A stretch of 35,148 bases of DNA from assembly GCA_009843635.1 (NCBI GenBank), contig VYDB01000093.1, forward strand, positions 1 to 35,148. The letters are read 5' to 3'. Of this stretch, positions 1 through 6,937 are shown piece by piece; the stretch's first letter is position 1; every line of letters starts with the position of its first letter. The notes beneath the pieces were generated by a model, which was not told the DNA's origin, ran no database searches, and saw only the letters and a program-made list of their open reading frames with translations. Made by a program: the position numbers and the translations under genes. The DNA is from Gammaproteobacteria bacterium (lineage in GTDB: Bacteria > Pseudomonadota > Gammaproteobacteria > Pseudomonadales > Azotimanducaceae).

Positions 1-162
1 TTTTCCGCTGGAAATCCGCCCCCTCTTCAGGCTCATTCCTGATTGGACAAGACTTAGGCTTGCGCAGCCCAACAGGCGGTGTGTATGCTGGAACTGCGCA
101 CCAACAAATAACATGGGAAATGTATGACCCAAAAGGAATCAGATTCGCATAAGGAAGACACG

Positions 163-504
163 ATGATTGACCTTCCCAAGGGTCTGGTCATCAATTTTGA
201 CTTCTCCAAATGCCCTGACCCTGTTTTTGTGGATGACATTCAGGGCGGGGTAACGCCATCCGGGCTGCTCAATTTGTCCCTGTATTTCGACTGCCCAGAT
301 TACCCAAAGACGATGAAGAGTAAGGAAACGGTGGTTTCAGATGAAGGGAACATCACTTTTGAAATGCCGGACGACTCCTCCTTTTTTGCCGAAGAGCAGA
401 TTCTTTCCTTCACCCGTAGGGTTGGGGCAAACGTCATCATGCCAAAGCACACTGCCCATAGACTGCGCGACTGGCTGACCAAACAACTGGAGTCGTCGGA
501 ATGA
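163..504 (+). CDS. Hypothetical protein, possibly DUF3467-like
   Basis: I do not recognise this protein with confidence. The ATG at 163 is preferred because AAGGAAG (151-157) lies 5 nt upstream; an in-frame ATG at 124 has a weaker site and would add 13 residues. The product is about 113 residues, acidic, with no membrane segment. The middle (FVDDIQGGVTPSGLLNLSLYF) and the end (NVIMPKHTAHRLRDWL) recall the layout of DUF3467 proteins, which are small and end in a 'V.MSP.HAK.L...L' stretch; that link is by eye only. The stop overlaps the next start (ATGA at 501-504), so the two genes are probably co-translated. Confidence 0.6.
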   Translation: MIDLPKGLVINFDFSKCPDPVFVDDIQGGVTPSGLLNLSLYFDCPDYPKTMKSKETVVSDEGNITFEMPDDSSFFAEEQILSFTRRVGANVIMPKHTAHRLRDWLTKQLESSE

Positions 505-1106
505 GCGCGTCCAAACGCGTCCGACAGGCCGCACCCAATGATGTGGTCCAACGAAACGCCGATGACCTTTTCAATGCCGTAGCTTTGTTGGCTCCCGGTG
601 ACCACCAATTCGAACCGACTGAGGACGGCGGGCAGTCAATGCTCATTGAATCCGATGATGGTGACAGGGTGGTGAGGATTGAATGTGATTCTGATGGCGG
701 CGTCCTTTGCATCGCGTCAATAGGGGAAAACTTGCGTCGGGCCAAGTATTACCAGATGGACGGCTTGCCTGACGGATTCATTCGGGAGGCCCTGCAGGAC
801 GTAATTTCAGAAAGAGAACAAACGACACAATGGAATCGGATATCGATGTCGATGAAGGTCTTTGGCGGGATGTTTACTCCAGCAGACATGCAAGAGCTGC
901 CGAAGGAAAGCGTGTTAATGGTTTCATTCGTGCATTCATGGCAAACGCATCTGGAATCCTATCGGTCAATCGACTGGACAGCGCAGACCATGGAGAAGCT
1001 GCAAGAATGGCTGACCGAAACGCGCAGCGCCGGGAAGGCGTCACCACTTTCTACGGGTGGCTTGTCATTTCAGCCGGGAAGGCTGGGCTCCACGGTCGAT
1101 CAGTAG
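501..1106 (+). CDS. Hypothetical protein, 3' half in doubt
   Basis: The start overlaps the stop of the previous gene as ATGA, typical of translational coupling. The first 110 residues (to about 830) look like an ordinary soluble domain. From 830 onwards another frame carries the more protein-like reading, yet this frame stays open to 1106, giving a 277-bp overlap. Either the true stop was lost by a small frameshift and the last 90 residues are meaningless, or this is an unusual long overlap. No function can be given. It probably belongs to a three-gene unit with its two neighbours. Confidence 0.5.
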   Translation: MSASKRVRQAAPNDVVQRNADDLFNAVALLAPGDHQFEPTEDGGQSMLIESDDGDRVVRIECDSDGGVLCIASIGENLRRAKYYQMDGLPDGFIREALQDVISEREQTTQWNRISMSMKVFGGMFTPADMQELPKESVLMVSFVHSWQTHLESYRSIDWTAQTMEKLQEWLTETRSAGKASPLSTGGLSFQPGRLGSTVDQ

Positions 1107-1246
1107 AGTACACGCCTCTGGCGGACAACCAGTTCCATACCGAGATAAGGCTGCCGGACAACGAAAGAGGTAACCCGGAGGCAGCAGCAACCCACGCCTT
1201 GGAATTAGCAAAACTCAGCCGATGGCAGCCTAGGCCACCTCCTTGA
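830..1246 (+). CDS. Conserved-looking hypothetical protein
   Basis: This is a 138-residue reading frame in the +2 register relative to the preceding gene. It has a natural amino-acid composition, with stretches such as YSSRHARAAEGKRVNGF, ISVNRLD-like (here LSVNRLDSADHGE), FYGWLVISA and FHTEIRLPDNERGN, ending in a helix before a Pro-rich tail. The stretches resemble a family of small island-encoded hypothetical proteins that I remember but cannot name. The frame is open back to a stop at 770, and there is no strong ribosome site before the ATG (AAGAGA is the best). It may therefore be translated by coupling, or be the shifted end of the upstream gene. Confidence 0.5.
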   Translation: MESDIDVDEGLWRDVYSSRHARAAEGKRVNGFIRAFMANASGILSVNRLDSADHGEAARMADRNAQRREGVTTFYGWLVISAGKAGLHGRSVEYTPLADNQFHTEIRLPDNERGNPEAAATHALELAKLSRWQPRPPP

Positions 1247-1314
1247 TCAGATTCCGGTTAACCTCGCGGGTCTCCGCCATCAGGTAGATGGCCAGGAACC
1301 ACTTACGCTAGGCC

Positions 1315-2217
1315 TCATGGAAATTTCAGGGCTTCGCCCGCGCTCTCATTCCTCGTATAGCGGGAGACCACTCTTGAGCTGGCCCACCGCCCCTGTCGCT
1401 GCACGGCTTGGACGGGGCTTGGTTCCGGGTCATTCGAATGGCAAGCCCAACCCTGCCGCTGTGACCGCTGAACCCCTCTCCCAAGCCCGCGGCCTTGGCC
1501 ACAGCCGCGATCCTGTGGCTGATGGAAGCCGGGGCAGCCCGAACACCGGCGCATCGGGCGAGATGTCAGTGAACGCAGCCCAATTGGCCAGATCGGCCAT
1601 CGCAGCCGGAGTGATCGCTACCACGGCGCCCTCGCCCTCCTGGTCGCCCTTCGAGCGGCGGATACGGGTCCCGCCCACTGCCGTCGGGTTCAGCGCTGAC
1701 GTCCGCCCACCGAAGCGCGGCGGCTTCGGATCGTCGCGGGTCGGCATCGGAGAGAACGGAGACTAGCGCCATGGCAAGCGCTGACTTTCGATCAACGGTG
1801 ACCCAGCCGGCGAAGTAGCCCCTGACCCGGGTACAGCCTCGGCATCGAGCGGGCGGGCTTGCCACCGTTCGCCGCCTACCTGGCCATTCCTCGCAGCGCC
1901 TGCCGAACGACCTGGCCCGCGCACGGCGAGGGTCGGCCCATCGCGTCGTCCGCGGCCGTGACCGCGGCGCTGGCCATGCGCAGGGTGGCCACGCCGGCGG
2001 CATCCGCCCTTGTCGTGAAGGCCTGCCATGCGCTGCGGTAGCCGCGGCGGGTGTTCAGGGCCAGCGCGGCCTGCAGGGTCTCGGCGGCGCCAGTGGCGGC
2101 GGGTGGTCCGGATACAAGGGGTGCAGGGGGGCCTTGGCCAAGGTCCTTACGGGCGGGTACGTTCGCACGATAAAGGCAGTTAACTGCCGCTCGCGCCCCA
2201 GCCACGGGGTGCTCCAA
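1315..2217 (-). pseudogene. Tyrosine recombinase (phage-type integrase), decayed by several frameshifts
   Basis: Four overlapping minus-strand frames carry successive parts of one integrase. About 2217-1880 holds the N-terminal core-binding domain (ALNTRRGYRSAWQAF). About 1800-1650 holds the start of the catalytic domain (LVSVLSDADPRRSEAAALRW, with the first catalytic Arg region). About 1700-1500 holds TRIRRSKGDQEGEGAVVAI and SPDAPVFGL. About 1420-1315 holds the end, VQRQGRWASSRVVSRYTR, with the nucleophilic Tyr context. At least three frame changes are needed to join them, and the HxxR box is not readable, so the gene is dead. It may be what is left of the enzyme that brought in the adjoining defence genes. 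Confidence 0.85.
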
Positions 2218-2250
2218 AACCTAGTATAGGCGCATCCCGGTCCTCTACAG

Positions 2251-3393
2251 CTACAGCGTTATCACCCGGGCCGATTGGTGTCCGGCCACGGGCATTTCTA
2301 TTGCCCACGGGTAGGGAGACTCCACGACCGCCGACCGACGGTACTGATACACACGAAGGGCCGGAAGATTCCGCTTGTCGTACAGCCGGCCCATACGGAG
2401 CACTACGCTGCCCGGCGCCGCAAGAAACAGGTGGATGCGCGCCACACCCTTTGCTTCAAGCGCCATCGCCAACTCCAGGAACTGCTCGCCCCAGGCCTGC
2501 TGGTCCAACTCCGACCAGTGTTGAGCAGTGCCCTGTGTCGGCAACTCCAAGTGAACCATCGGCAGGCCGAGAGACGATACAGCACCCAAGTTGACCCGGT
2601 AAGACACCGATATGCACAGCGCCACCTCATCCACCTCAGAGTCGCCCAATGCGAGCGCCGTCTCCAAGCGCTTGCCCGACTCCGGCGCGTCAAGTAGCTT
2701 CCACTTGCCCAGATGCCGGTCCCAGTCCAGCAAGGACACGTCTGATTCGTCGTCCAGCAGCACGCCCGCTAGGAACAACAGCGGTACAGGCGCCAGCCCG
2801 CCTGCCACAACCTGCACGTCCCGCCGATCACTCCACTGACATTGCGTCTTGATCCGCGCCGGCAGCATCGCCACTTCGGTGAGCGCCCGGTCAGGGTCCG
2901 ACAGTTCGCCATCGACGATGTTCTGCCGCAGATCGACAACAATCGGCATGCGGGTGCCGCGGAATGTTTGCGGTATCGCCTCTGTCAACGGTGGCGCCGT
3001 CGCATCGCGTAAACCAAGAATCTCTACCCCAAGCACCAGTTGCCGAGCCTCCTTGCGCCAGTCGTGAATGTAAAACCATCCACTGACCGACAAGAAAACA
3101 GTCCCCACTGCGAGCATCACCCATCTAGTGGCGACCAACACGGGAGCCTGCTCGACGGTGATCGACAAAGCCTGGTCCAATGTTGGAACCACCATGTTGA
3201 TCATCAACAGCAACCACATTGGCTCTATGCCCGAGGTCAGGAGCAGAAAACCTCCCCAGAACATTAAGTGCGCCACGGGCCGCTGTCGGGTCATCCACTC
3301 GACGACCTTGGACGCCATCGGAAAAATCCAAGCCGTGCGCTTCAAACCCCTACTCCTCAACAACCAATTCGCTCGGTGACGGGTGACGGCCAC
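2251..3393 (-). CDS. CBASS effector: two transmembrane helices plus SAVED domain
   Basis: This is the last gene of a CBASS operon. Residues about 38-62 and 86-110 form two hydrophobic helices (LMFWGGFLLLTSGI...; WVMLAVGTVFLSVSGWFYI), followed by roughly 250 residues with SAVED-domain features. The late ones are clearest: LELPTQGTAQHWSELDQQAW, then RIHLFLAAPGSVVLRMGR and a closing LRVYQYRRS. SAVED domains bind cyclic oligonucleotides made by CD-NTases; the TM form is thought to damage the inner membrane on activation and kill infected cells. I believe this architecture is called Cap14. The GTG start at 3393 has GGAG 5 nt upstream and overlaps the E2 gene by 44 bp; an ATG at 3318 is the alternative. 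Confidence 0.85.
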   Translation of the reverse strand: MAVTRHRANWLLRSRGLKRTAWIFPMASKVVEWMTRQRPVAHLMFWGGFLLLTSGIEPMWLLLMINMVVPTLDQALSITVEQAPVLVATRWVMLAVGTVFLSVSGWFYIHDWRKEARQLVLGVEILGLRDATAPPLTEAIPQTFRGTRMPIVVDLRQNIVDGELSDPDRALTEVAMLPARIKTQCQWSDRRDVQVVAGGLAPVPLLFLAGVLLDDESDVSLLDWDRHLGKWKLLDAPESGKRLETALALGDSEVDEVALCISVSYRVNLGAVSSLGLPMVHLELPTQGTAQHWSELDQQAWGEQFLELAMALEAKGVARIHLFLAAPGSVVLRMGRLYDKRNLPALRVYQYRRSAVVESPYPWAIEMPVAGHQSARVITL

Positions 3394-3826
3394 CGCCTCT
3401 CCACTTCCCGGTCGCCTGCCAGAACTCGTAGTTGATCAGCCACCGCTCCGTCCAGGGAATCGTCGTCTCCGCAATGAGATCGGAAAGGGTCCACTCGCGT
3501 GCGTGGGGATCGAACAGGCAAAGATAGGGCAACAATGGGCACTGAGGATTTGGATAGATGTGGGGCAGCGGCCCGTCTTCGGCATTCTGATTCGGCACCA
3601 GTATTGGGTTCAGAACCTGAACGCGGGGTTGAACCTCAATCAGGGAAAGTGGTTCAGGCGCATACGGCGCACGAAACCGGACGCGAATCGTGTATGGCTG
3701 CTTGTAGGGACGCAATGGGCCAACCCAAGTCGCCTCCCGGTCGACTTGGGCCGACAGCGCTATGAGCGGATACAGTTCCGCCATACGCTGAATCTGAGCT
3801 TCAAGAGAGTTCGATCGGGCCGCCAT
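3350..3826 (-). CDS. E2-like conjugation protein of type II-short CBASS
   Basis: This is a bacterial E2-family (ubiquitin-conjugating-like) protein without a fused E1. The start at 3826 gives 158 residues and overlaps the CD-NTase gene by 26 bp. The frame runs further upstream, but only inside the CD-NTase gene. The diagnostic part is C-terminal: YPNPQCPLLPYLCLFDP followed by EWTLSDLIAETTIPWTERWL and ATGKWRGGGRHP, the pattern of E2 proteins in short type II CBASS. Cys103 in the LCLF stretch is the probable catalytic cysteine; Cys96 is close by. E2 partners of this kind act on the CD-NTase C-terminus and raise its output. No E1 or JAB gene is present next to it. Confidence 0.82.
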   Translation of the reverse strand: MAARSNSLEAQIQRMAELYPLIALSAQVDREATWVGPLRPYKQPYTIRVRFRAPYAPEPLSLIEVQPRVQVLNPILVPNQNAEDGPLPHIYPNPQCPLLPYLCLFDPHAREWTLSDLIAETTIPWTERWLINYEFWQATGKWRGGGRHPSPSELVVEE

Positions 3827-5036
3827 AATTCGTGTTGGGCTTTGCTGACCTTCCAGTTCCCGGAGCAGCGGCGCCGCCGATGACAATGCCACCGCCCGGT
3901 TTGTGTCCGGTGTTTCCCGCCTGCGTCTCGGACCCGACCGAGCCCTGAACCGCTTCAACCGCCGACCGGACATGGGTTTCACCGAATAGCTCGATCAGCA
4001 GCTTCTGGATCCTGTCGATGCTCAATTCGCCGGAGCGCAATTCCAGCAGCGCTTTCCGGAATCCGATGAGATCTGACAGGTACAGCTGCTGTTCGGCGCG
4101 ACTGAGTGGCCATCGGTCCGTGAAGCAGTCCTGATCGCAGGCCGGATTGAACTCGCTGACGAGCATCCCCCGCGACTCGGCAATGGCGATACGTCTTCGA
4201 ATGCGCTCCACATGGTGCTCGAGAGCACCCATCAGCGAGTCGTGGTCGATTGCATCGTCCCCAACCCATTTCGAGAGGAGGACTGAGGACGGCATGCGCC
4301 CTTCACGCCCTTCAAAGCGCAGATTTCGGTTTCGCTTCATGAATTGGAGCGCCACCACGTCGGAGGATTTCCGAGCCGGATCCTCCTGTGGATCCACAGG
4401 CTCCTTTTCGGCTTCCGCGTAGGCATCATGCGACCGAGCCAGCTCCGCAAAGGAGTCGGAGAAGGGCTTTCCGTCCTCGGTCCGCCCCTTGAACCACTGA
4501 CAGAAACCCCAAGCGTTCATCAGTAGCGTCATTCCGGTCTCGGTTGGCTCGTCCGGGTCGTCATGGAACAGGAAGCTCGTTCGAGGTGCGAGTCGGGGTT
4601 CGAGTACGACGGGTGTTACGTCCAGGTGCATGCCGTCCGCATAGAAGACGGCGACGCACCGTGACCGCCGCTTCACCATCGCGTGGTAGCGCGAGCCCGC
4701 CTCCCCTCGAATTGCTTTAAACAGCAGGTCCAGCACCTCCTGGGGCTTGACGCCGACCGCCAACATTAACTCCGCGATGATGTCGATGTCGTAGTTGCCG
4801 TCGCTGACACCCGAGGCGATCGTGGCTCGAATTGCCATGCTTCCTTGGGGGTACAGGCGCGCGATTCGGTCCTTCAGAGGGCTGCCCTCGCGCTCCAGCC
4901 ATTCGCTGATCTTCCGGTATCGTTCCACCGCCAGCCAATACTTACTTGGCGGCAGTTGAATGCGAACGGCGACTTCCGCCAATATCGCGTCGAGCGGATC
5001 CGAAAACGGAAGCCGGGACCGGTCTAGGTTTGCCAT
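3801..5036 (-). CDS. CD-NTase (cGAS/DncV-like nucleotidyltransferase) of CBASS
   Basis: This enzyme makes the cyclic oligonucleotide signal after phage infection. The nucleotidyltransferase signature is complete: LYPQGSMAIRATI (Gly65-Ser66), NYDIDIIAEL (Asp83 and Asp85 for metal binding) and MHLDVTPV (third acid, Asp139). A helical C-terminal half and a Gly-rich tail follow (GGGIVIGG, then NTNYGG and five more residues). The start at 5036 is chosen because AGGAGA lies 7-8 nt upstream; the frame runs on to 5129 without a better site. Length 411 residues. It is first in the operon CD-NTase / E2 / SAVED effector, and transcription starts in the 5037-5220 gap shared with a divergent repressor gene. 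Confidence 0.92.
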   Translation of the reverse strand: MANLDRSRLPFSDPLDAILAEVAVRIQLPPSKYWLAVERYRKISEWLEREGSPLKDRIARLYPQGSMAIRATIASGVSDGNYDIDIIAELMLAVGVKPQEVLDLLFKAIRGEAGSRYHAMVKRRSRCVAVFYADGMHLDVTPVVLEPRLAPRTSFLFHDDPDEPTETGMTLLMNAWGFCQWFKGRTEDGKPFSDSFAELARSHDAYAEAEKEPVDPQEDPARKSSDVVALQFMKRNRNLRFEGREGRMPSSVLLSKWVGDDAIDHDSLMGALEHHVERIRRRIAIAESRGMLVSEFNPACDQDCFTDRWPLSRAEQQLYLSDLIGFRKALLELRSGELSIDRIQKLLIELFGETHVRSAVEAVQGSVGSETQAGNTGHKPGGGIVIGGAAAPGTGRSAKPNTNYGGPIELS

Positions 5037-5220
5037 CGTCGATCTCTCCTGCAGGGGTGGCCAATCTGCGGTATACTTGGCCCGGCTTGTCGGGATAAGC
5101 AACGGACATCGACGGTCAGTGAGACACATAAATTCATAAAATTCCTACCATTCGAGTTGGTTGTATGTTTTGTTGGACAACAGGATACAGCACTGATTTC
5201 GGTGTAGTCAAGAGGGCAAA
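5037..5220. promoter_or_regulatory. Divergent promoter region between CBASS operon and CapH-like gene
   Basis: The 184-bp gap is more AT-rich than its flanks. It contains a 12-bp inverted repeat TGTTG-GA-CAACA (5171-5182), 39 bp before the repressor start, which is a plausible binding site for the neighbouring HTH protein. On the minus strand, AGTATA (5076-5081) could be a -10 box for the CBASS operon; the -35 is not clear (TTGCTT with a long 19-nt spacer). A weak GAGGG ribosome site precedes the GTG at 5221. The promoter boxes are inference; the inverted repeat is seen directly. Confidence 0.5.
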
Positions 5221-5601
5221 GTGAAAGACAACGGACTCGGCACGGCGATACGGCTCCTGCGCGACAGGCGCACGCTCTCCTTGCGGGAAATCAGTCAGCT
5301 TTCAGGAGTCGACCACGCATACATCCATCGGCTGGAGAAAGGCGAAAAGTCCCGCCCCACGGACGAGACGCTCGACAAGATCCTCCGTGTGTTGCGCGCT
5401 GACACCAGGGAAGCCGACATCGTTCGCTGGCTCGTTTCGCGTCCCGATTCCGATCCTGGCGTTGTCGAATTCGCGCTGAACGACCCCTCGATTACCATCG
5501 ACATGTTTTCCGCAGCTGCGGGCGTCGTACACCGCGGCTCGGGACGGCCGGATCCCGCCACGCTCTTCGATCGCATCCGCCAGATCTTCGCCGAGGATTG
5601 A
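5221..5601 (+). CDS. XRE-family HTH repressor, CapH-like
   Basis: The N-terminal 60 residues form a classic lambda-repressor-like helix-turn-helix (AIRLLRDRRTLSLREISQLS, then DHAYIHRLEKGEKSRP). About 65 residues without recognisable features follow. It starts with GTG after GAGGG, and its stop overlaps the TTG start of the next gene. XRE plus ImmA-type peptidase pairs upstream of CBASS operons are known as CapH-CapP: CapH represses the operon and CapP cleaves it when DNA damage releases single-stranded DNA. Position and pairing support that role; there is no experimental evidence here. It could instead regulate the restriction genes on its other side. Confidence 0.8.
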   Translation: MKDNGLGTAIRLLRDRRTLSLREISQLSGVDHAYIHRLEKGEKSRPTDETLDKILRVLRADTREADIVRWLVSRPDSDPGVVEFALNDPSITIDMFSAAAGVVHRGSGRPDPATLFDRIRQIFAED

Positions 5602-6479
5602 GCGCCTTGGATCCCCAATCCGCTGTACTGCGGGCGCGCCGCTTCGTTCGTGACGTCAACGACCCATCGATACCGGTGAGCCTCGAACTCTACGCGCAGG
5701 CCGCCAACGCGAGGATACGAAGCCAATCCCTCAGTGAGGACGAAGCCGGGTTTACCATCCCACGCGGCGACGGATCGCACGTGATTACAACCAATGCCAA
5801 CGATGCCGACGAGCGGCAAAGGTTCACAGTCTGTCACGAAATTGCCCACATCGTTCTTGGATTGCCGTCACGCCACGATGTCGTTCCCCTGTGGGCCTAC
5901 GCCAAGCGCGATCCGAACGAGAGGCTGTGCGATGAGTTTGCGGCCGAACTGCTCATGCCCTATGCCGCTTGGACAGATCGCTCTTCGAGACGCGAAGCGG
6001 GTCAGGCAACCATTGAGTCGCTCATGTCGGAATTCGTTGTCTCTTACCCCGTCGCCGCCTCAAGATTCGCCGCGCTTGCGCAGTTTCCCTGCGCATTCGT
6101 CACGATCTCCGGAGGCGTGGTCAGGCACATTCAGCGATCCACTGATCTGAGGCGAGCGAGAGCTTGGGTTTCGCCCCGCTCCAAGGTTCCTGACGGGTCG
6201 GCTGCTAACGACCTACGGAATGCCCGGTCGACCGGGTATCTAGAGCGAGAGCTCCCCCAGGACGTCTGGTTCGAAGACTGCCGCTCGGGGGATTTCCTTT
6301 GGGAACTAGCCCGGCACTTCGCCGAATTCGACACCACCACGTCGCTTCTGTGGTACGACAAGGAGGACATGGTTGAGTTCGAGCACGACCGTTTCGGCCG
6401 AGAGGTCGAAGCCGATCCCGGTCTTGAGGAACTGACCGGCGAGTTGCCTTGGCCGGGTCGGAGTAAGCGCCGCCCGTAG
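5598..6479 (+). CDS. ImmA/IrrE-family metallopeptidase, CapP-like
   Basis: This is a zinc peptidase with the HExxH site FTVCHEIAHIVLGLP (His80, Glu81, His84) and the downstream helix RLCDEFAAELLMP, whose acidic residues (Glu113 region) give the third ligand. This is the ImmA/IrrE layout. The C-terminal 170 residues are not assigned; in CapP and IrrE this part is a sensory domain. The start is TTG at 5598, overlapping the stop of the repressor gene as TTGA, so the two are made together. The likely role is cleavage of the partner repressor to switch on CBASS. At 293 residues the length is normal for the family. Confidence 0.82.
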   Translation: MSALDPQSAVLRARRFVRDVNDPSIPVSLELYAQAANARIRSQSLSEDEAGFTIPRGDGSHVITTNANDADERQRFTVCHEIAHIVLGLPSRHDVVPLWAYAKRDPNERLCDEFAAELLMPYAAWTDRSSRREAGQATIESLMSEFVVSYPVAASRFAALAQFPCAFVTISGGVVRHIQRSTDLRRARAWVSPRSKVPDGSAANDLRNARSTGYLERELPQDVWFEDCRSGDFLWELARHFAEFDTTTSLLWYDKEDMVEFEHDRFGREVEADPGLEELTGELPWPGRSKRRP

Positions 6480-6937
6480 GTTTCGGCGAACACACAAGAT
6501 TTTCGAACACCCGGCACTAAATGCCCCCGCCCCGGTCATCGTCTAAGGGTTGCCAGAAGCGAGTTTCGCCCGAGCGGAGATGTAGGACTCGTCCTCATGC
6601 CTGACACTGGTTTACAAACAGGCTACATGTTGCAGGAGGGCTGCCGAGCGGTCCTGCCTGCTACCCCGTCTCTCCATAGGGCACCTCTAGGCGCGCCTCT
6701 CAACTAACCCTTTCGCACTCGAACTGACGCTCGGCAATTCGTTGACGTACCCGCGCATTTGCAGTGCTGTCAGAGTCACGGGACAATGTGGCCATGGTAG
6801 AGCCTGCTTTGACCCGAACAACCCACAACAGCTCACTCGAGTGGGCCGGAACTTGACGCGCCACCAGCATTCGGTCCCTCACCGAGCTTCGGTCAAGGAT
6901 GCGACACTCCGCTGCGGAGAAGGACTGAGATAGTCAA
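6480..6937. other. Intergenic region without a supported gene
   Basis: This 458-bp stretch separates the peptidase from mod. I see no convincing coding frame. A 6-bp inverted repeat (GCAGGA 6632-6637 / TCCTGC 6652-6657) is too weak to call a terminator. TTGACG at 6742-6747 could be a -35 box, but the -10 at the right distance (TGCTGT) is poor. The mod promoter is probably here but not identifiable. Confidence 0.4.

Noticed and set aside
6742-6933. 63-codon plus frame upstream of mod
   Set aside because: No ribosome site and no protein-like pattern; treated as intergenic.
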